Made by a program: the position numbers and the translations under genes
The notes under the pieces: model-generated
Told to the model about the DNA's origin: nothing
What the model saw: the letters and a program-made list of their open reading frames with translations, nothing else
Database searches by the model: none
Shown: in pieces, positions 47,101-54,839 of the stretch
Numbering within the stretch: the first letter of the stretch is position 1
Layout: every line of letters begins with the position of its first letter
NCBI GenBank assembly: GCA_936920195.1
Contig: CAKZHE010000062.1
Coordinates: 1-56,949 of the forward strand
Reading direction: 5' to 3'
From: an uncultured cyanobacterium
GTDB taxonomy: Bacteria; Cyanobacteriota; Cyanobacteriia; Cyanobacteriales; FACHB-T130
Length of the DNA stretch: 56,949 bases

Positions 47101-49615
47101 CGGAATGGGAGATATTAAATCTGGCTATCAATTTGGTCAACTAGCAGTAAAGCTAATCGACAAATTTGATTTCAAACAGCTTAAACCCAAAGTATATTTG
47201 CTGTTTTGGGCTTCTATTGCTCATTGGAAACAACCTGCCAAAAGTATAGTTGAACCTTCCTTAGAAATAATTAAGGCTTCCACAGAGGTTGGCGATCTAG
47301 AGTATTCTGCATATGCAGCATTTACTTATTGCGTAATTTTGTTTTTAAGTGGTATTAGTCTTGAGATTTCATGTCAAAACTATAGTAAATATATTAGTAT
47401 AATGGCAACACAAAAACAACAGTATCATGTTCAGTTAAACGGCGTATGGAGACAACTTATTTTCAATCTTCTTAACCAAAATATTAATCAAGATATTTTG
47501 CTAAATCACAACGAAAATGCCAGCACCAAATTTTCAAATTCAACATTTCTAACTGATATTGATAACGGAACTTTAATGTTTAATACTAGTTTTACTCAGT
47601 GTATTTTTGCTTATTTAATGAAAAATTATACTTTGGCTGTTGAAACAGCTAAAATCGCAGAAAAACATAGTGTAAGTGTGCTTGGTATTTTTCCTGTTGC
47701 AGTTCACAATTTTTACTATTCTCTCTCTCTTCTTGCTGTTTATAATAATATTTTTCACGAAGAAAAAAAACAATGTCTGAAGAAAGTTATTGCTAATCAA
47801 AAAACAATGAATAATTGGGCAAATCATTCTTGTATTAATTTTCGGCATAAATATGACTTAGTAGAGGCAGAAAAAGCGCGAGTTTTGGGGCAAGACTATC
47901 AAGCAATCACATATTACGAACAAGCAATAGCCGGAGCCAATAAAGAAGGATATATCCATGAAGAAGCATTAGCCTGCGAACTAGCTGCCGAGTTTCATTT
48001 TTCTCGAAATAGAGCTATAATTGCTAAAGCTTATTTATTAAAATCCTACTATGCTTATATCCGCTGGGGTGCTTTAGCTAAGGTCAAAGATTTAGAAAAA
48101 CGGTATCCAGAAATATTTTCAGAAGTATTGAAAAGGGAAGCATCTACAATTGACTTCAGCGCAACTACCAGTGCCAGTTTTACCTTAACTTCTACTACGG
48201 GGACAACTGGCAATCACTCAGCAATGCTAGATATGCTTTCGGTAATGAAAGCATCCCAGGCGATATCTGGAGAACTGGTTTTAGAAAAGCTGTTTTCTAG
48301 CCTAATGACAATCTTGATGGAAAATGCTGGAGCGAGAATCGGCTTTTTATTGTTGAAACAAGCCGATAAATTAGTACCAGTAGCTTCTGGAAAGCTAGAG
48401 AACAATCAAGTCGCTTTACTGCCTTTGGAGCATTTATTATCTCCTGAAGATTTACCTTTTTCAGCAATCAACTATGTGGAAAGAACTTTAGAACCAGTTA
48501 TCTTAACCAATGCTAGTCAGGAAGGGATTTTTACTCACGATCCCTATATTGTTAAGCATCAACCAAAATCTGTCTTGGGAATGCCAATTGTTTATCAAGC
48601 TAAGTTAATTGGCATCCTTTACTTGGAGAATAATCTAGCTACTGGAGCATTTACTAAGCAAAGGCTAGAAGTATTGAAACTCTTGACTTCCCAGGCTGCT
48701 ATTTCTCTGGAAAATGCCACTCTGTACCATGAATTGCAGGAGTTAGCCGCCAAGGAAAGGGAACGAGCAGTGGAGCTAGGAGAATCTCTGAATAAGCTGC
48801 AACAAACGCAGGCGCAATTGGTGCAAACGGAGAAAATATCTAGCTTGGGACAACTCGTAGCTGGGGTAGCCCATGAAGTTAATAATCCGGTGGGTTTCAT
48901 TTCTGGTAATCTGCATCATGCTACGGAATATGTAAATGCCTTAACTAATCATATCAGTCTCTATCAAGAAAACTTTCCCAATCCTCCCGATCAAATTAAG
49001 GAAGATGCCGAAGATATTGAAATAGAATACTTGATTGAAGATTTGCCTCAAATGCTATCTTCAATGAAATTGGGTATTGACCGCATCCGCGATATTATGC
49101 AGTCCCTCCGTAATTTTTCCCGGGTGGATACGGCTGATAAAAAACCTGCGGATATCCATGCGGGGATAGATAGCACGCTGATGATTCTTCAGCATCGCTT
49201 GAAACCCAAAGGCGAGTTAGAAGAGATTGCGATTATCAAAGAGTATGGCGATTTGCCAGAAATAGCCTGTTATAGTGGTTCGCTGAATCAAGTGTTTATG
49301 AATATCATTGCTAATAGTATTGATGCTATGGAAGGGGAAAGAGCTAGAAGCCCAAAGCATATTACCATTAGGACTGAACAAATTGATGATGATAAGGTCG
49401 TGATTCGGATTAAGGATGATGGACCCGGAATGACTGAGGAGGTGCGAGAGCGTTTATTTGATGCTTTCTTTACTACTAAGCCAGAAGGGAAAGGCACGGG
49501 TTTAGGGCTTTCAATTTCATATCAAATTGTGGTGGAAAAACATGGAGGTAAGTTGCAGTGTGTTTCCGCGCCCGGTCAAGGGGCTGAGTTTATCATTGAA
49601 ATTCCTATTGATTAA
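44180..49615 (+). CDS. Ser/Thr kinase + AAA ATPase + GAF + histidine kinase signalling protein
   Basis: The 1811-residue protein is of the HstK type known from filamentous cyanobacteria. Residues about 8-270 form a PknB-like kinase: VILKATKS carries the Lys, catalytic loop HKDIKPHN, DFS in place of DFG, SPE. Residues about 300-560 are an AAA_16-type ATPase (Walker A GYSGIGKSS, Walker B LVLFLDDLQWAD). A long helical region follows, then GAF (about 1350-1520) and a histidine kinase with H-box VAGVAHEVNNPVGF (His about 1565), N-box IIANSIDAM, KDDGPGM and GTGLGLSISYQI. There is no membrane helix or receiver domain. GAGGA lies before the ATG. It neighbours the P450 and terpene synthase genes and could control them. 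Confidence 0.93.
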   Translation: MNFIIPGYNITEKIHEGQQTIIYRALKELYQTKVILKATKSSYPTLQEITRLRHEYNILQSLHLEGITQILGLENVNNGLALVSEDFEGISLKSLINKQKLSIKFMLSIAIQLAEILSQLHKQHVIHKDIKPHNILVNEETSEVNLIDFSIASRLSKETPSITNPDLLEGTLAYMSPEQTGRMNRAIDYRTDLYSLGATLYEVFTGKVPFLAADAMELVHSHIAKTPEPPHLNNPEIPPTVSAIILKLLSKTAEERYQSSLGLKADLERCYQQLTTKGKIESFTPGKLDKSGQFLIPQKLYGREAEVAQLMSAFERVSLGQTEMVLVSGYSGIGKSSLVNEVHKPIVRQRGYFIAGKFDQFKRNIPYAALIQAFQDLIQQLLTEKSESLENWKSKLLTALGENGQIIIDVIPELERIIGKQPAVSEAGAAEKQNRFNRVFQQFIQVFAQQSHPLVLFLDDLQWADNTSLKLIQLLTTDADSKYLLLIGAYRDNEVDAAHPLTSTIEKIQADNGQINNIVLKQLSLTSVSALIADTLAVETEYDDKQVSSQVADRIQPLAELLYNKTQGNPFFLTQLLQTLYSEELLTFDFRQECWQWDIQQILSQEITDYGIVELIARNIQKLPEDTQKTLKLAACIGNRFNLYVLAVASEKSASETATFLWAALQAGLVLPLSESYKIPLVGTVDWEQNNYSLQIGYKFLHDRVQQAAYSLIPEDEKKATHLKIGQLVLANTPEPDIEENVFDIVNQLNIGREFIQSQVEKNKLAELNLIAGKKAKDSTAYDAATRYLNSSLELLDKNSWETQYQLTLDIHVEAVGAEYLNTNFERANQLSELVFERAKSLIEKIPVYETKIQFYMVQNQMPAVIKTVMPLLETLGFPLPKKANKLVVLMELLGTKIKLGKKQIEELVALPAMTDPYRLATMRLLNAVFAAAGATNPELVPVVAMRMINFSLKYGNCPETSVGYGLYGLILCAGMGDIKSGYQFGQLAVKLIDKFDFKQLKPKVYLLFWASIAHWKQPAKSIVEPSLEIIKASTEVGDLEYSAYAAFTYCVILFLSGISLEISCQNYSKYISIMATQKQQYHVQLNGVWRQLIFNLLNQNINQDILLNHNENASTKFSNSTFLTDIDNGTLMFNTSFTQCIFAYLMKNYTLAVETAKIAEKHSVSVLGIFPVAVHNFYYSLSLLAVYNNIFHEEKKQCLKKVIANQKTMNNWANHSCINFRHKYDLVEAEKARVLGQDYQAITYYEQAIAGANKEGYIHEEALACELAAEFHFSRNRAIIAKAYLLKSYYAYIRWGALAKVKDLEKRYPEIFSEVLKREASTIDFSATTSASFTLTSTTGTTGNHSAMLDMLSVMKASQAISGELVLEKLFSSLMTILMENAGARIGFLLLKQADKLVPVASGKLENNQVALLPLEHLLSPEDLPFSAINYVERTLEPVILTNASQEGIFTHDPYIVKHQPKSVLGMPIVYQAKLIGILYLENNLATGAFTKQRLEVLKLLTSQAAISLENATLYHELQELAAKERERAVELGESLNKLQQTQAQLVQTEKISSLGQLVAGVAHEVNNPVGFISGNLHHATEYVNALTNHISLYQENFPNPPDQIKEDAEDIEIEYLIEDLPQMLSSMKLGIDRIRDIMQSLRNFSRVDTADKKPADIHAGIDSTLMILQHRLKPKGELEEIAIIKEYGDLPEIACYSGSLNQVFMNIIANSIDAMEGERARSPKHITIRTEQIDDDKVVIRIKDDGPGMTEEVRERLFDAFFTTKPEGKGTGLGLSISYQIVVEKHGGKLQCVSAPGQGAEFIIEIPID

Positions 49616-49664
49616 GGAATAGCAAAGAATTTATTTGATCGATTCACTGCTAATTGATTAATTC

Positions 49665-49700
49665 TAATGTAGAGATATCTCGTCGAACTTCTCTACATTA
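49665..49700. terminator. hairpin between the convergent kinase and P450 genes
   Basis: TAATGTAGAG (49665-49674) pairs perfectly with CTCTACATTA (49691-49700), 16-nt loop. It lies between two converging genes and could stop transcription from both sides. Confidence 0.65.
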
Positions 49701-49737
49701 TAACGATTTCAGAAAATCAGGAGAAATTCACCTCAAG

Positions 49738-50967
49738 CTAGAAAACTAGCCACAAATATTTCAACCCTCGTGCTATCGCACTTGGCTTTCCTTTATATCC
49801 CCCAGTTCTTAGATGAAATTCCGGGAAACGTTGTAGTATGCTCTTAATAGAGATTTTTATTTGTAGTCTCGCTAGTGCAGCGCCTAAACACAAGTGAATG
49901 CCAGTACCAAAACCAAAATGCTGATTATTTGGACGAGTAATATTAAGCGATTCTGACTCCGAGAACTGATCTGGGTCGTGGTTTGCCGATGCCAGCCAAG
50001 CATAAATATCCTGTCCAGCTTTAATTAAATTTCCTTGCAACTCAAAATCATTTTTCGCAAGGCGGTGGATAAACTGGACAGGGGCTTCATATCGCAATGT
50101 TTCTTCAACTGCAGTCTCTACTAGAGAGAGATTTTCTCTCAAAAGTTTTAGCTGTTCTGGATATTTCAGGAGTAGAAAAATGCTATTTCCTATTGCATTG
50201 ACTGTTGTCTCGTATCCAGCATTGAGTAATAGCCATATCATTCCCTGCAACTCTTCGTCACTAAGGTAATATCCCTCTTCTTGTGCCATTATTAAGTCGC
50301 TTAATAAGTCTTTTCTTAAATGCTGGCGGTGTTGCAAAATCTGTTCTTGGATGTAATTTAAGAATTCAGTCCGAGACTGATACATAAGCTCTAGAGAGAC
50401 AGGAGAGCCGCCAAGAAATTCGACTTCATTTTTGACCCAGTTGTTGATTGTCTCATAGTCTTTACGAGGAAACCCGATTAGATCAGAAAGTACATTTACG
50501 GGGAGTATTTCAGCAAAATTCTCAATAAATTCTATCTCCTGAGTATTTTGCCAGTTATCCAAGAGTGAATTAACATTTTCTTGAATTTGTAAGCCCATTC
50601 CTTCTATAATTTGGGTAGTAAATGTTTTACTAACTAGCGAACGGAGGCGTGTGTGTTTTGGAGGATCGCTAAATAGTATTGATTTTTGAGTAATACTAAA
50701 CAATTGAGATATGATTTCCCGCGCCTCTGCTGGGTAGCGTTCTAATTCAAGGGGAGGCATCTCTGAAGAAATTTGGCGATCGCGCAATATTGATTGAATA
50801 TCTGCATATTTAAAGATATGCCAAGCTCCCACTCCACTACTAAAGCCTGTATGAAATTTGGAATCCCATACTACGGGGCTTTCAGCACGCAATTTGGCAA
50901 AAGTTGGGTAGGGATTTTCCAAAAATTCAGGGCTTAAATAGTCTAAGTTCAGTTCTGTTGTGACCAT
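49738..50967 (-). CDS. cytochrome P450 (bacterial soluble type)
   Basis: The 409-residue protein has all P450 landmarks: DPPKHTRLRSLVSKTFT (about residues 101-117), the I-helix oxygen site AGYETT (250-255), the K-helix ExxR as ETLR (289-292) and the heme loop FGFGTGIHLCLG with Cys about 360. Size and the FGxGxHxCLG pattern place it with soluble bacterial CYPs that take electrons from ferredoxin. It is divergent from the terpene synthase across a 468-bp region, so oxidation of the terpene product is the natural hypothesis. Nostoc terpene miniclusters also pair a synthase with a P450. The substrate is inferred from context only. Confidence 0.94.
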   Translation of the reverse strand: MVTTELNLDYLSPEFLENPYPTFAKLRAESPVVWDSKFHTGFSSGVGAWHIFKYADIQSILRDRQISSEMPPLELERYPAEAREIISQLFSITQKSILFSDPPKHTRLRSLVSKTFTTQIIEGMGLQIQENVNSLLDNWQNTQEIEFIENFAEILPVNVLSDLIGFPRKDYETINNWVKNEVEFLGGSPVSLELMYQSRTEFLNYIQEQILQHRQHLRKDLLSDLIMAQEEGYYLSDEELQGMIWLLLNAGYETTVNAIGNSIFLLLKYPEQLKLLRENLSLVETAVEETLRYEAPVQFIHRLAKNDFELQGNLIKAGQDIYAWLASANHDPDQFSESESLNITRPNNQHFGFGTGIHLCLGAALARLQIKISIKSILQRFPEFHLRTGGYKGKPSAIARGLKYLWLVF

Positions 50968-51435
50968 AGTCTTTGCCTCGGTAGATATGCTTTTAAGCTT
51001 ACCAAGTCCAAATCTTAGTCTTTCCTATGCGATCGTATAATGTTACAAATTTTATGATTAGCCCAAGTCACCCTTGCAGACTTTGTATAAGTCCTGCCTT
51101 TTTTGCTCTTGAGAGAGGACGACTGGATATTGGCTAGGGCGATCGCCTTTCGCAGAGCTTCTTTTGTCATAATTCTCAGCGATCGCCCTTAGACTGAAGT
51201 GAGTGGGAGGGTATATTTTTTATTGACAATCTGTATCTTCTCTGGTATAGCTTTACTTCTTTGCTTTCTGAGTATTTCTGCTGATGATTTCGCTATTATG
51301 CCTAAAATTTACAGTTTGTGGGGAAAACTTTAACGAAACTTTATCTTAAATGGGGTGTTGCTCATTGTCATACCAAGAAATCGTGATATATTGACTATGG
51401 TCTTTTTCCTAAGTACATTTACGGACATTGAAGAT
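50968..51435. promoter_or_regulatory. divergent promoter region of the P450 and terpene synthase
   Basis: A good sigma-70-type promoter reads toward the terpene synthase: TTGACA (51223-51228), 17-bp spacer, TATAGC (51246-51251). That would give a start near 51258 and a leader of about 180 nt. Two GCGATCGC-containing stretches lie at 51140-51190. Near-repeats TTTAACGAAAC/TTTATC lie around 51330-51345. I see no clear promoter for the P450 on the minus strand and no gene inside. Confidence 0.6.
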
Positions 51436-52737
51436 ATGCGAGTACAAACGAACGCTTCTGCCACCGACTGCAATCTTTTAGCCAATAAGTCAGATGCTAC
51501 GGCTGCCAGTCAAGTTAAAAATAAGTTAAATTCAACCCCTGCCACTTCCATTAAAAATACATTGAATTCAACTGCTACCACCTCCGTTAAAAATAAGTTA
51601 AATTCTACTGTTACTACTCCCGCTAACAACAAGTTAAATAGACCTGTTTCCACTCCTGTTAATAACAAATCAACTTCGTTTGATCGCGATCTCTTTACTA
51701 ATACATCAGCCAAGTTAAACACCGCTCAGATTAAAAATCATCGTCTATTTTATCCTCTATCGTGGAAACCAACTCTTAATCCCTATGCTTCAACCATGAT
51801 TCAAGAAATGGCTGATTGGCTAACGGAATTAGAAATTCTTAAGGATCGGGAAACAGTTAAAATCTTACAAGAAGAAAGAGCAGATTTATACGGAGGCTAT
51901 CCATTTCCTTTTGCTAGTTTTAAGAAACTGAAGGGACTCACTAAGTTTCTCGCACTATGGATGGTATTTGATGACGTAGCAATTGAAAGTTCCAATGACT
52001 ATTGGGAAACCAATAACGTTTCCATTGAGGACTATATAGAAGCTATGCGTGGTGGTAGCTTGTCCGAAAATACTGATGTTTTTCTACGAGCATGGTGGGA
52101 AGTTGGCCAATGTTTTGCAGAAAGTATGAGTCAAAAATGGCTCGATCGCATGGCTAATAACTTTGCCCACTGGTTACGAGAAACAATTAGAGAACGTGAA
52201 ACTTACACCGCGCTAAAAAATGCTGGTAAACTGCCAGATTTAAATACATATTTTGGTATTCGCTGTACTTCAGTTGGTGTTTTAGAAACACTTCATCTAA
52301 TTGAATATGCTGGGGATTTCGAGTTACCTGATGAAGTCCATAATCACCCAATAATCAAGGCATTGCATGAATTAGGCACAAAATTAATCTTCTTAAGCAA
52401 TGACATTGTTGGTCTTGAAAAAGATCTGCGTTCAGGTTGGCCTAATACTGTTACTATCCTCCAACAAGAATATGGCCTAACGTTGTCTGATGCGCTAACC
52501 CAAGCTGTTGAATTGCATAATGATTGCGTTTTTAGTTTTATCGATGCAGAAAGCAAAATTCCTTCCTTTGGTAGAGAAATAGATCCTTTTGTCCGTGGTT
52601 ATGTAGAAGGTATGCGTTTTGTAGTTCGAGGCATAGCACAATATCAATACGATGCAGAACGCTACCAGTGGAAGCGCGAATTAGCACCTGGTAAAGCACC
52701 ATTTGCTGTATCTCTGGCTTCTTTCGTAGATAAATAA
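51436..52737 (+). CDS. class I terpene synthase (probable sesquiterpene type) with repetitive N-terminus
   Basis: Class I terpene synthases ionise prenyl diphosphates with three Mg ions. From the ATG at 51436 (433 residues) the first 110 residues are a low-complexity Asn/Lys/Thr/Ser region. The catalytic domain then starts with FYPLSWKPTLNPYA. The Asp-rich motif is FDDVAIE (D179, D180, E184), a DDxxxE form. The second metal motif is NDIVGLEKD (N322, D323), where the usual Ser is Gly and the final Glu is Asp. The pyrophosphate-sensing Arg (R276, in YFGIRC) lies 46 residues upstream of N322, and a late ERYQW matches the RY pair. It is not a two-domain geosmin synthase. GTG 51355 and ATG 51397 are alternative starts. 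The product cannot be predicted. Confidence 0.88.
   Translation: MRVQTNASATDCNLLANKSDATAASQVKNKLNSTPATSIKNTLNSTATTSVKNKLNSTVTTPANNKLNRPVSTPVNNKSTSFDRDLFTNTSAKLNTAQIKNHRLFYPLSWKPTLNPYASTMIQEMADWLTELEILKDRETVKILQEERADLYGGYPFPFASFKKLKGLTKFLALWMVFDDVAIESSNDYWETNNVSIEDYIEAMRGGSLSENTDVFLRAWWEVGQCFAESMSQKWLDRMANNFAHWLRETIRERETYTALKNAGKLPDLNTYFGIRCTSVGVLETLHLIEYAGDFELPDEVHNHPIIKALHELGTKLIFLSNDIVGLEKDLRSGWPNTVTILQQEYGLTLSDALTQAVELHNDCVFSFIDAESKIPSFGREIDPFVRGYVEGMRFVVRGIAQYQYDAERYQWKRELAPGKAPFAVSLASFVDK
51517..51660 (+). repeat. four 36-bp tandem repeats inside the terpene synthase gene
   Basis: Each 12-residue unit reads approximately KNKLNSTxTTSV: KNKLNSTPATSI, KNTLNSTATTSV, KNKLNSTVTTPA, NNKLNRPVSTPV. 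DNA is less conserved in the last unit. The region precedes the catalytic domain, is probably disordered and may vary in copy number between strains. Confidence 0.85.
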
Positions 52738-52761
52738 AATTCATTCTCAATATTAAATACT

Positions 52762-52799
52762 AAAAAAATCTGCAATTCGATCGAATTGCAGATTTTTTT
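52762..52799. terminator. perfect 19-bp palindromic terminator after the terpene synthase
   Basis: AAAAAAATCTGCAATTCGA (52762-52780) is followed at once by its reverse complement (52781-52799), ending in seven T. It lies 25 bp past the stop codon and is a strong rho-independent terminator usable from either side. Confidence 0.92.
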
Positions 52800-52986
52800 A
52801 GTTTAGATCTGTGATATCTACTGATGCAATTCCGAATTAATATCTTCAATTTATTAGCGTGGCTGGAAATTCCGCGCCGTGCTAGAGAACGCGAACGCCT
52901 GGTAAAATAACGCTAGACTCTCCCCCTAAGTCCGTGAGAACCGACACAATTTTTTATCAGAAAAATGGGTCTAAAACCCCGTCCTT

Positions 52987-53244
52987 CTAGGACGGCTTTT
53001 CTTGTTCGCGAATGTACTGTTTAAGTACCTCTATGGGCGCACCTCCGACTGAGCTAACAAAATAACTAGGACTCCAGAGGGCATCTTTCCCTAATGGCTT
53101 ACGGTATCCACTTTGACCGTATCGACGACTAGATACTCCTTTTAGTGCGTTCACCATCTGAGAGACAGAAAACTTAGGCGGGTATTCAATTAGCGTGTGA
53201 ATATGGTCAACTTCACCGTTAAATTCAAGAATCTGAAAATCCAT
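52987..53244 (-). pseudogene. N-terminally truncated TnpA (IS200/IS605 Y1 transposase)
   Basis: The 85 residues match the C-terminal two thirds of TnpA. The metal-binding HUH-type DHIHTLIEY is present, as are LWSPSYFVSSVGGAPIEVL and the catalytic Tyr in KQYIREQ. An in-frame TAA lies directly before the ATG, so the first 45 or so residues (normally a strand-rich start with KYRRK) are lost. It is divergent from the adjacent tnpB, the standard layout for this type. A left-end hairpin CCGTCCT-TCT-AGGACGG lies at 52980-52996, overlapping its 3' end. Probably unable to transpose. Confidence 0.85.
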
Positions 53245-53269
53245 TTACAGACCAATTCTAGCACAGGCA

Positions 53270-54100
53270 ATGAAAGCGAGATATCAATACCGTTTCTATC
53301 CGACAGAGCAACAACGACAGAGCCTAGCTCAGTTGTTTGGTTGCGTTCGGGTGGTTTGGAATGATGCCCTAGCTTTCAGTAAGTCCAGTAAATACCCTGG
53401 GTACAAAGCTCTATCCAAATCTCTTACTTTGTCTAAAAAGACAATTGAAAGAGAGTGGCTAAACAACGTCTCGTCTGTCCCCTTGCAGCAATCTCTAATG
53501 TCTGATGGCTCCAAGGCTCAAAGCCCTGACTACTCAAAGGCAGACCGCAAAATTCGCCAGCTTCAGAAGAAATTGGCGCGTCAACAGAAAGGCTCAAATC
53601 GCCGACATAAAACTCGTCTCCAAATAGCCAAGCGGCACAATCGAATCGGCGATACCCGCAAAGACTTTTTGCATAAGCTATCTACCAAAGTTGTTAGGGA
53701 AAACCAAACTATCATTTTGGAAGATTTAAACGTCTCTGGCTTGGTTAAAAATCGTCGGCTTGCTAGGACAATTAGTCTCCAAGGATGGAGAGAATTTAGG
53801 ACGCTATGCGAAGCTAAGTCGCAGAAGTTTGGGAGAGTTTTTCGGGTAGTAAGTCGATGGGAGCCAACCAGTCAAATTTGTTCTGAGTGTGGCTATAAAT
53901 GGGGCAAACTCGATTTAAAAGTGCGGTCGGTTAGATGTTTAAACTGCGGTACTGAACACGACCGAGACGAAAATGCGGCTAGGAATATAGAAAAAGTCGG
54001 GATAGGGCATTGCCACGACTCTAAACGGACGCAGAGACAGAGTAAGACTACCTCGGTAGCATCAGTCAGTGAAGCGTCAAGTGTTTCCCCGTGGCTTTAG
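53270..54100 (+). pseudogene. internally deleted TnpB lacking RuvC-I
   Basis: The open frame (276 residues) starts like a normal TnpB (YQYRFYPTEQQRQSLAQLFG, CVRVVWNDAL). At residues 76/77 it jumps from VSSVPLQQSL to MSDGSKAQSP, which in intact proteins lies just after RuvC-I GIDLG. About 100 residues, including the first catalytic Asp, are missing in frame. RuvC-II (ILEDLNVSG, E151), the zinc ribbon (C204, C207, C223, C226) and RuvC-III (DRDENAARN, D233) remain. Nuclease activity is not expected. The element's right end, TATGTCAA, is at 54110-54117. Confidence 0.88.
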
Positions 54101-54117
54101 CCCGGTGAGTATGTCAA
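54027..54117 (+). mobile_element. right end of the second IS200/IS605 element
   Basis: The tail of tnpB and 17 bases beyond its stop. It is duplicated as the solo fragment at 40540-40630. CCCCGTGGCTTTAGCCCGGTGAGTATGTCAA-type sequence can form the subterminal hairpin. The flanking DUF2887 fragment resumes at 54118, which fixes the element boundary. Confidence 0.7.
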
Positions 54118-54595
54118 CAACTCTTTCAAACCTTCCCCAGCTTATTATTTGAACTAATTGGACAATCTCCAGAACTCTCCCAGAAATATGAATTTTCGTC
54201 ACGGGAAATCAAAGAACTGGCGCGGCGCTTTGATGGCATATTTTTACCACTGCCAGAAGCCATAGACCAACGGCTCTATTTTGTCGAAGTCCAGTTTCAA
54301 CAATCTTAGTCGCCAGGAGATAGAAACTATGTTTGGACTAAGCGATCTCAAGCAAAGCAAGGTTTACCAAGAAGCTAAGGAAGAAGGCAAGCTGGAAGGC
54401 AAGCTGGAAGGCAAGCTGGAAGGCAAACTGGAAGGCAAACTGGAAGGCAAACTGGAAGGCAAACTGGAAGGCAAACTGGAAGGCAAGCTTGAAACAGTTC
54501 CTTTGTTATTACAGTTAGGATTAACTGTAGAACAAATTGCCGAACGCTTAGACTTGAAGTTAGAGACAGTCAAAAAAGCCGCTCAACAACAATAA
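54118..54595 (+). pseudogene. broken DUF2887 (Rpn-like putative nuclease) gene
   Basis: From about 54124 the frame reads LFQTFPSLLFELIGQSPELS, RREIxxLxRRFDGIFLP-like text and RLYFVEVQFQQS before a TAG. This is the N-terminal half of DUF2887 proteins, which belong to the Rpn/transposase-like PD-(D/E)XK group. The sequence then jumps, in another frame, to the C-terminal part (NLSRQEIETMFGLSDLKQSK, a GKLE repeat, and LGLTVEQIAERL). The start codon region is cut by the IS element at 54117, and roughly 120-150 residues are deleted internally. So the gene has at least two lesions and is dead. Confidence 0.85.
54383..54490 (+). repeat. nine 12-bp repeats (GAAGGCAAGCTG) encoding EGKL units
   Basis: Nine head-to-tail copies, with a single G/A variation (AAGCTG or AAACTG) in the middle group. 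Such a run is prone to slippage and is typical of the C-terminal linker of DUF2887 proteins. The long antisense frame across it is an artefact. Confidence 0.9.
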
Positions 54596-54839
54596 GAATC
54601 AGATCTGAGACAAACTTCACTGAAAATAGAGCGATCGCCTTTGGCAGGAGGCGCGATCGCCTGGTAAAATCACCCTAGGCAACCACGAGGGGATTGCCTA
54701 ATTCATTGAGACGCGCTATATCTGGCAAATGTGGGTTTTAACGTTAAACTATTTGATTTTGGGCAAGCCTCTCGTTACTTGTTCCCAGTCAAAGCCTAGG
54801 AACGAGTAACGAGTAGAATGATTTAGACGGGAGATAATA
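54596..54839. repeat. intergenic DNA with decayed dispersed repeats
   Basis: Contains HIP1-like GCGATCGCC runs, a weak copy of the GGCAACCACG-GGGGATTGCC repeat (about 54675-54700) and a degraded GTTCCCAG...CTAGGAACGAGT palindrome (54780-54816). No gene seen. Confidence 0.5.

Noticed and set aside
51436-52737. Geosmin or 2-methylisoborneol synthase
   Set aside because: Geosmin synthase is a two-domain enzyme of about 750 residues. MIB loci pair the cyclase with a C-methyltransferase and cyclic-nucleotide-binding proteins, and their Asp-rich motif differs. None of that fits here.
54364-54573. Minus-strand frame encoding SLPSSLPS repeats
   Set aside because: It is the antisense of the GAAGGCAAGCTG tandem repeat and has no start context or homology.
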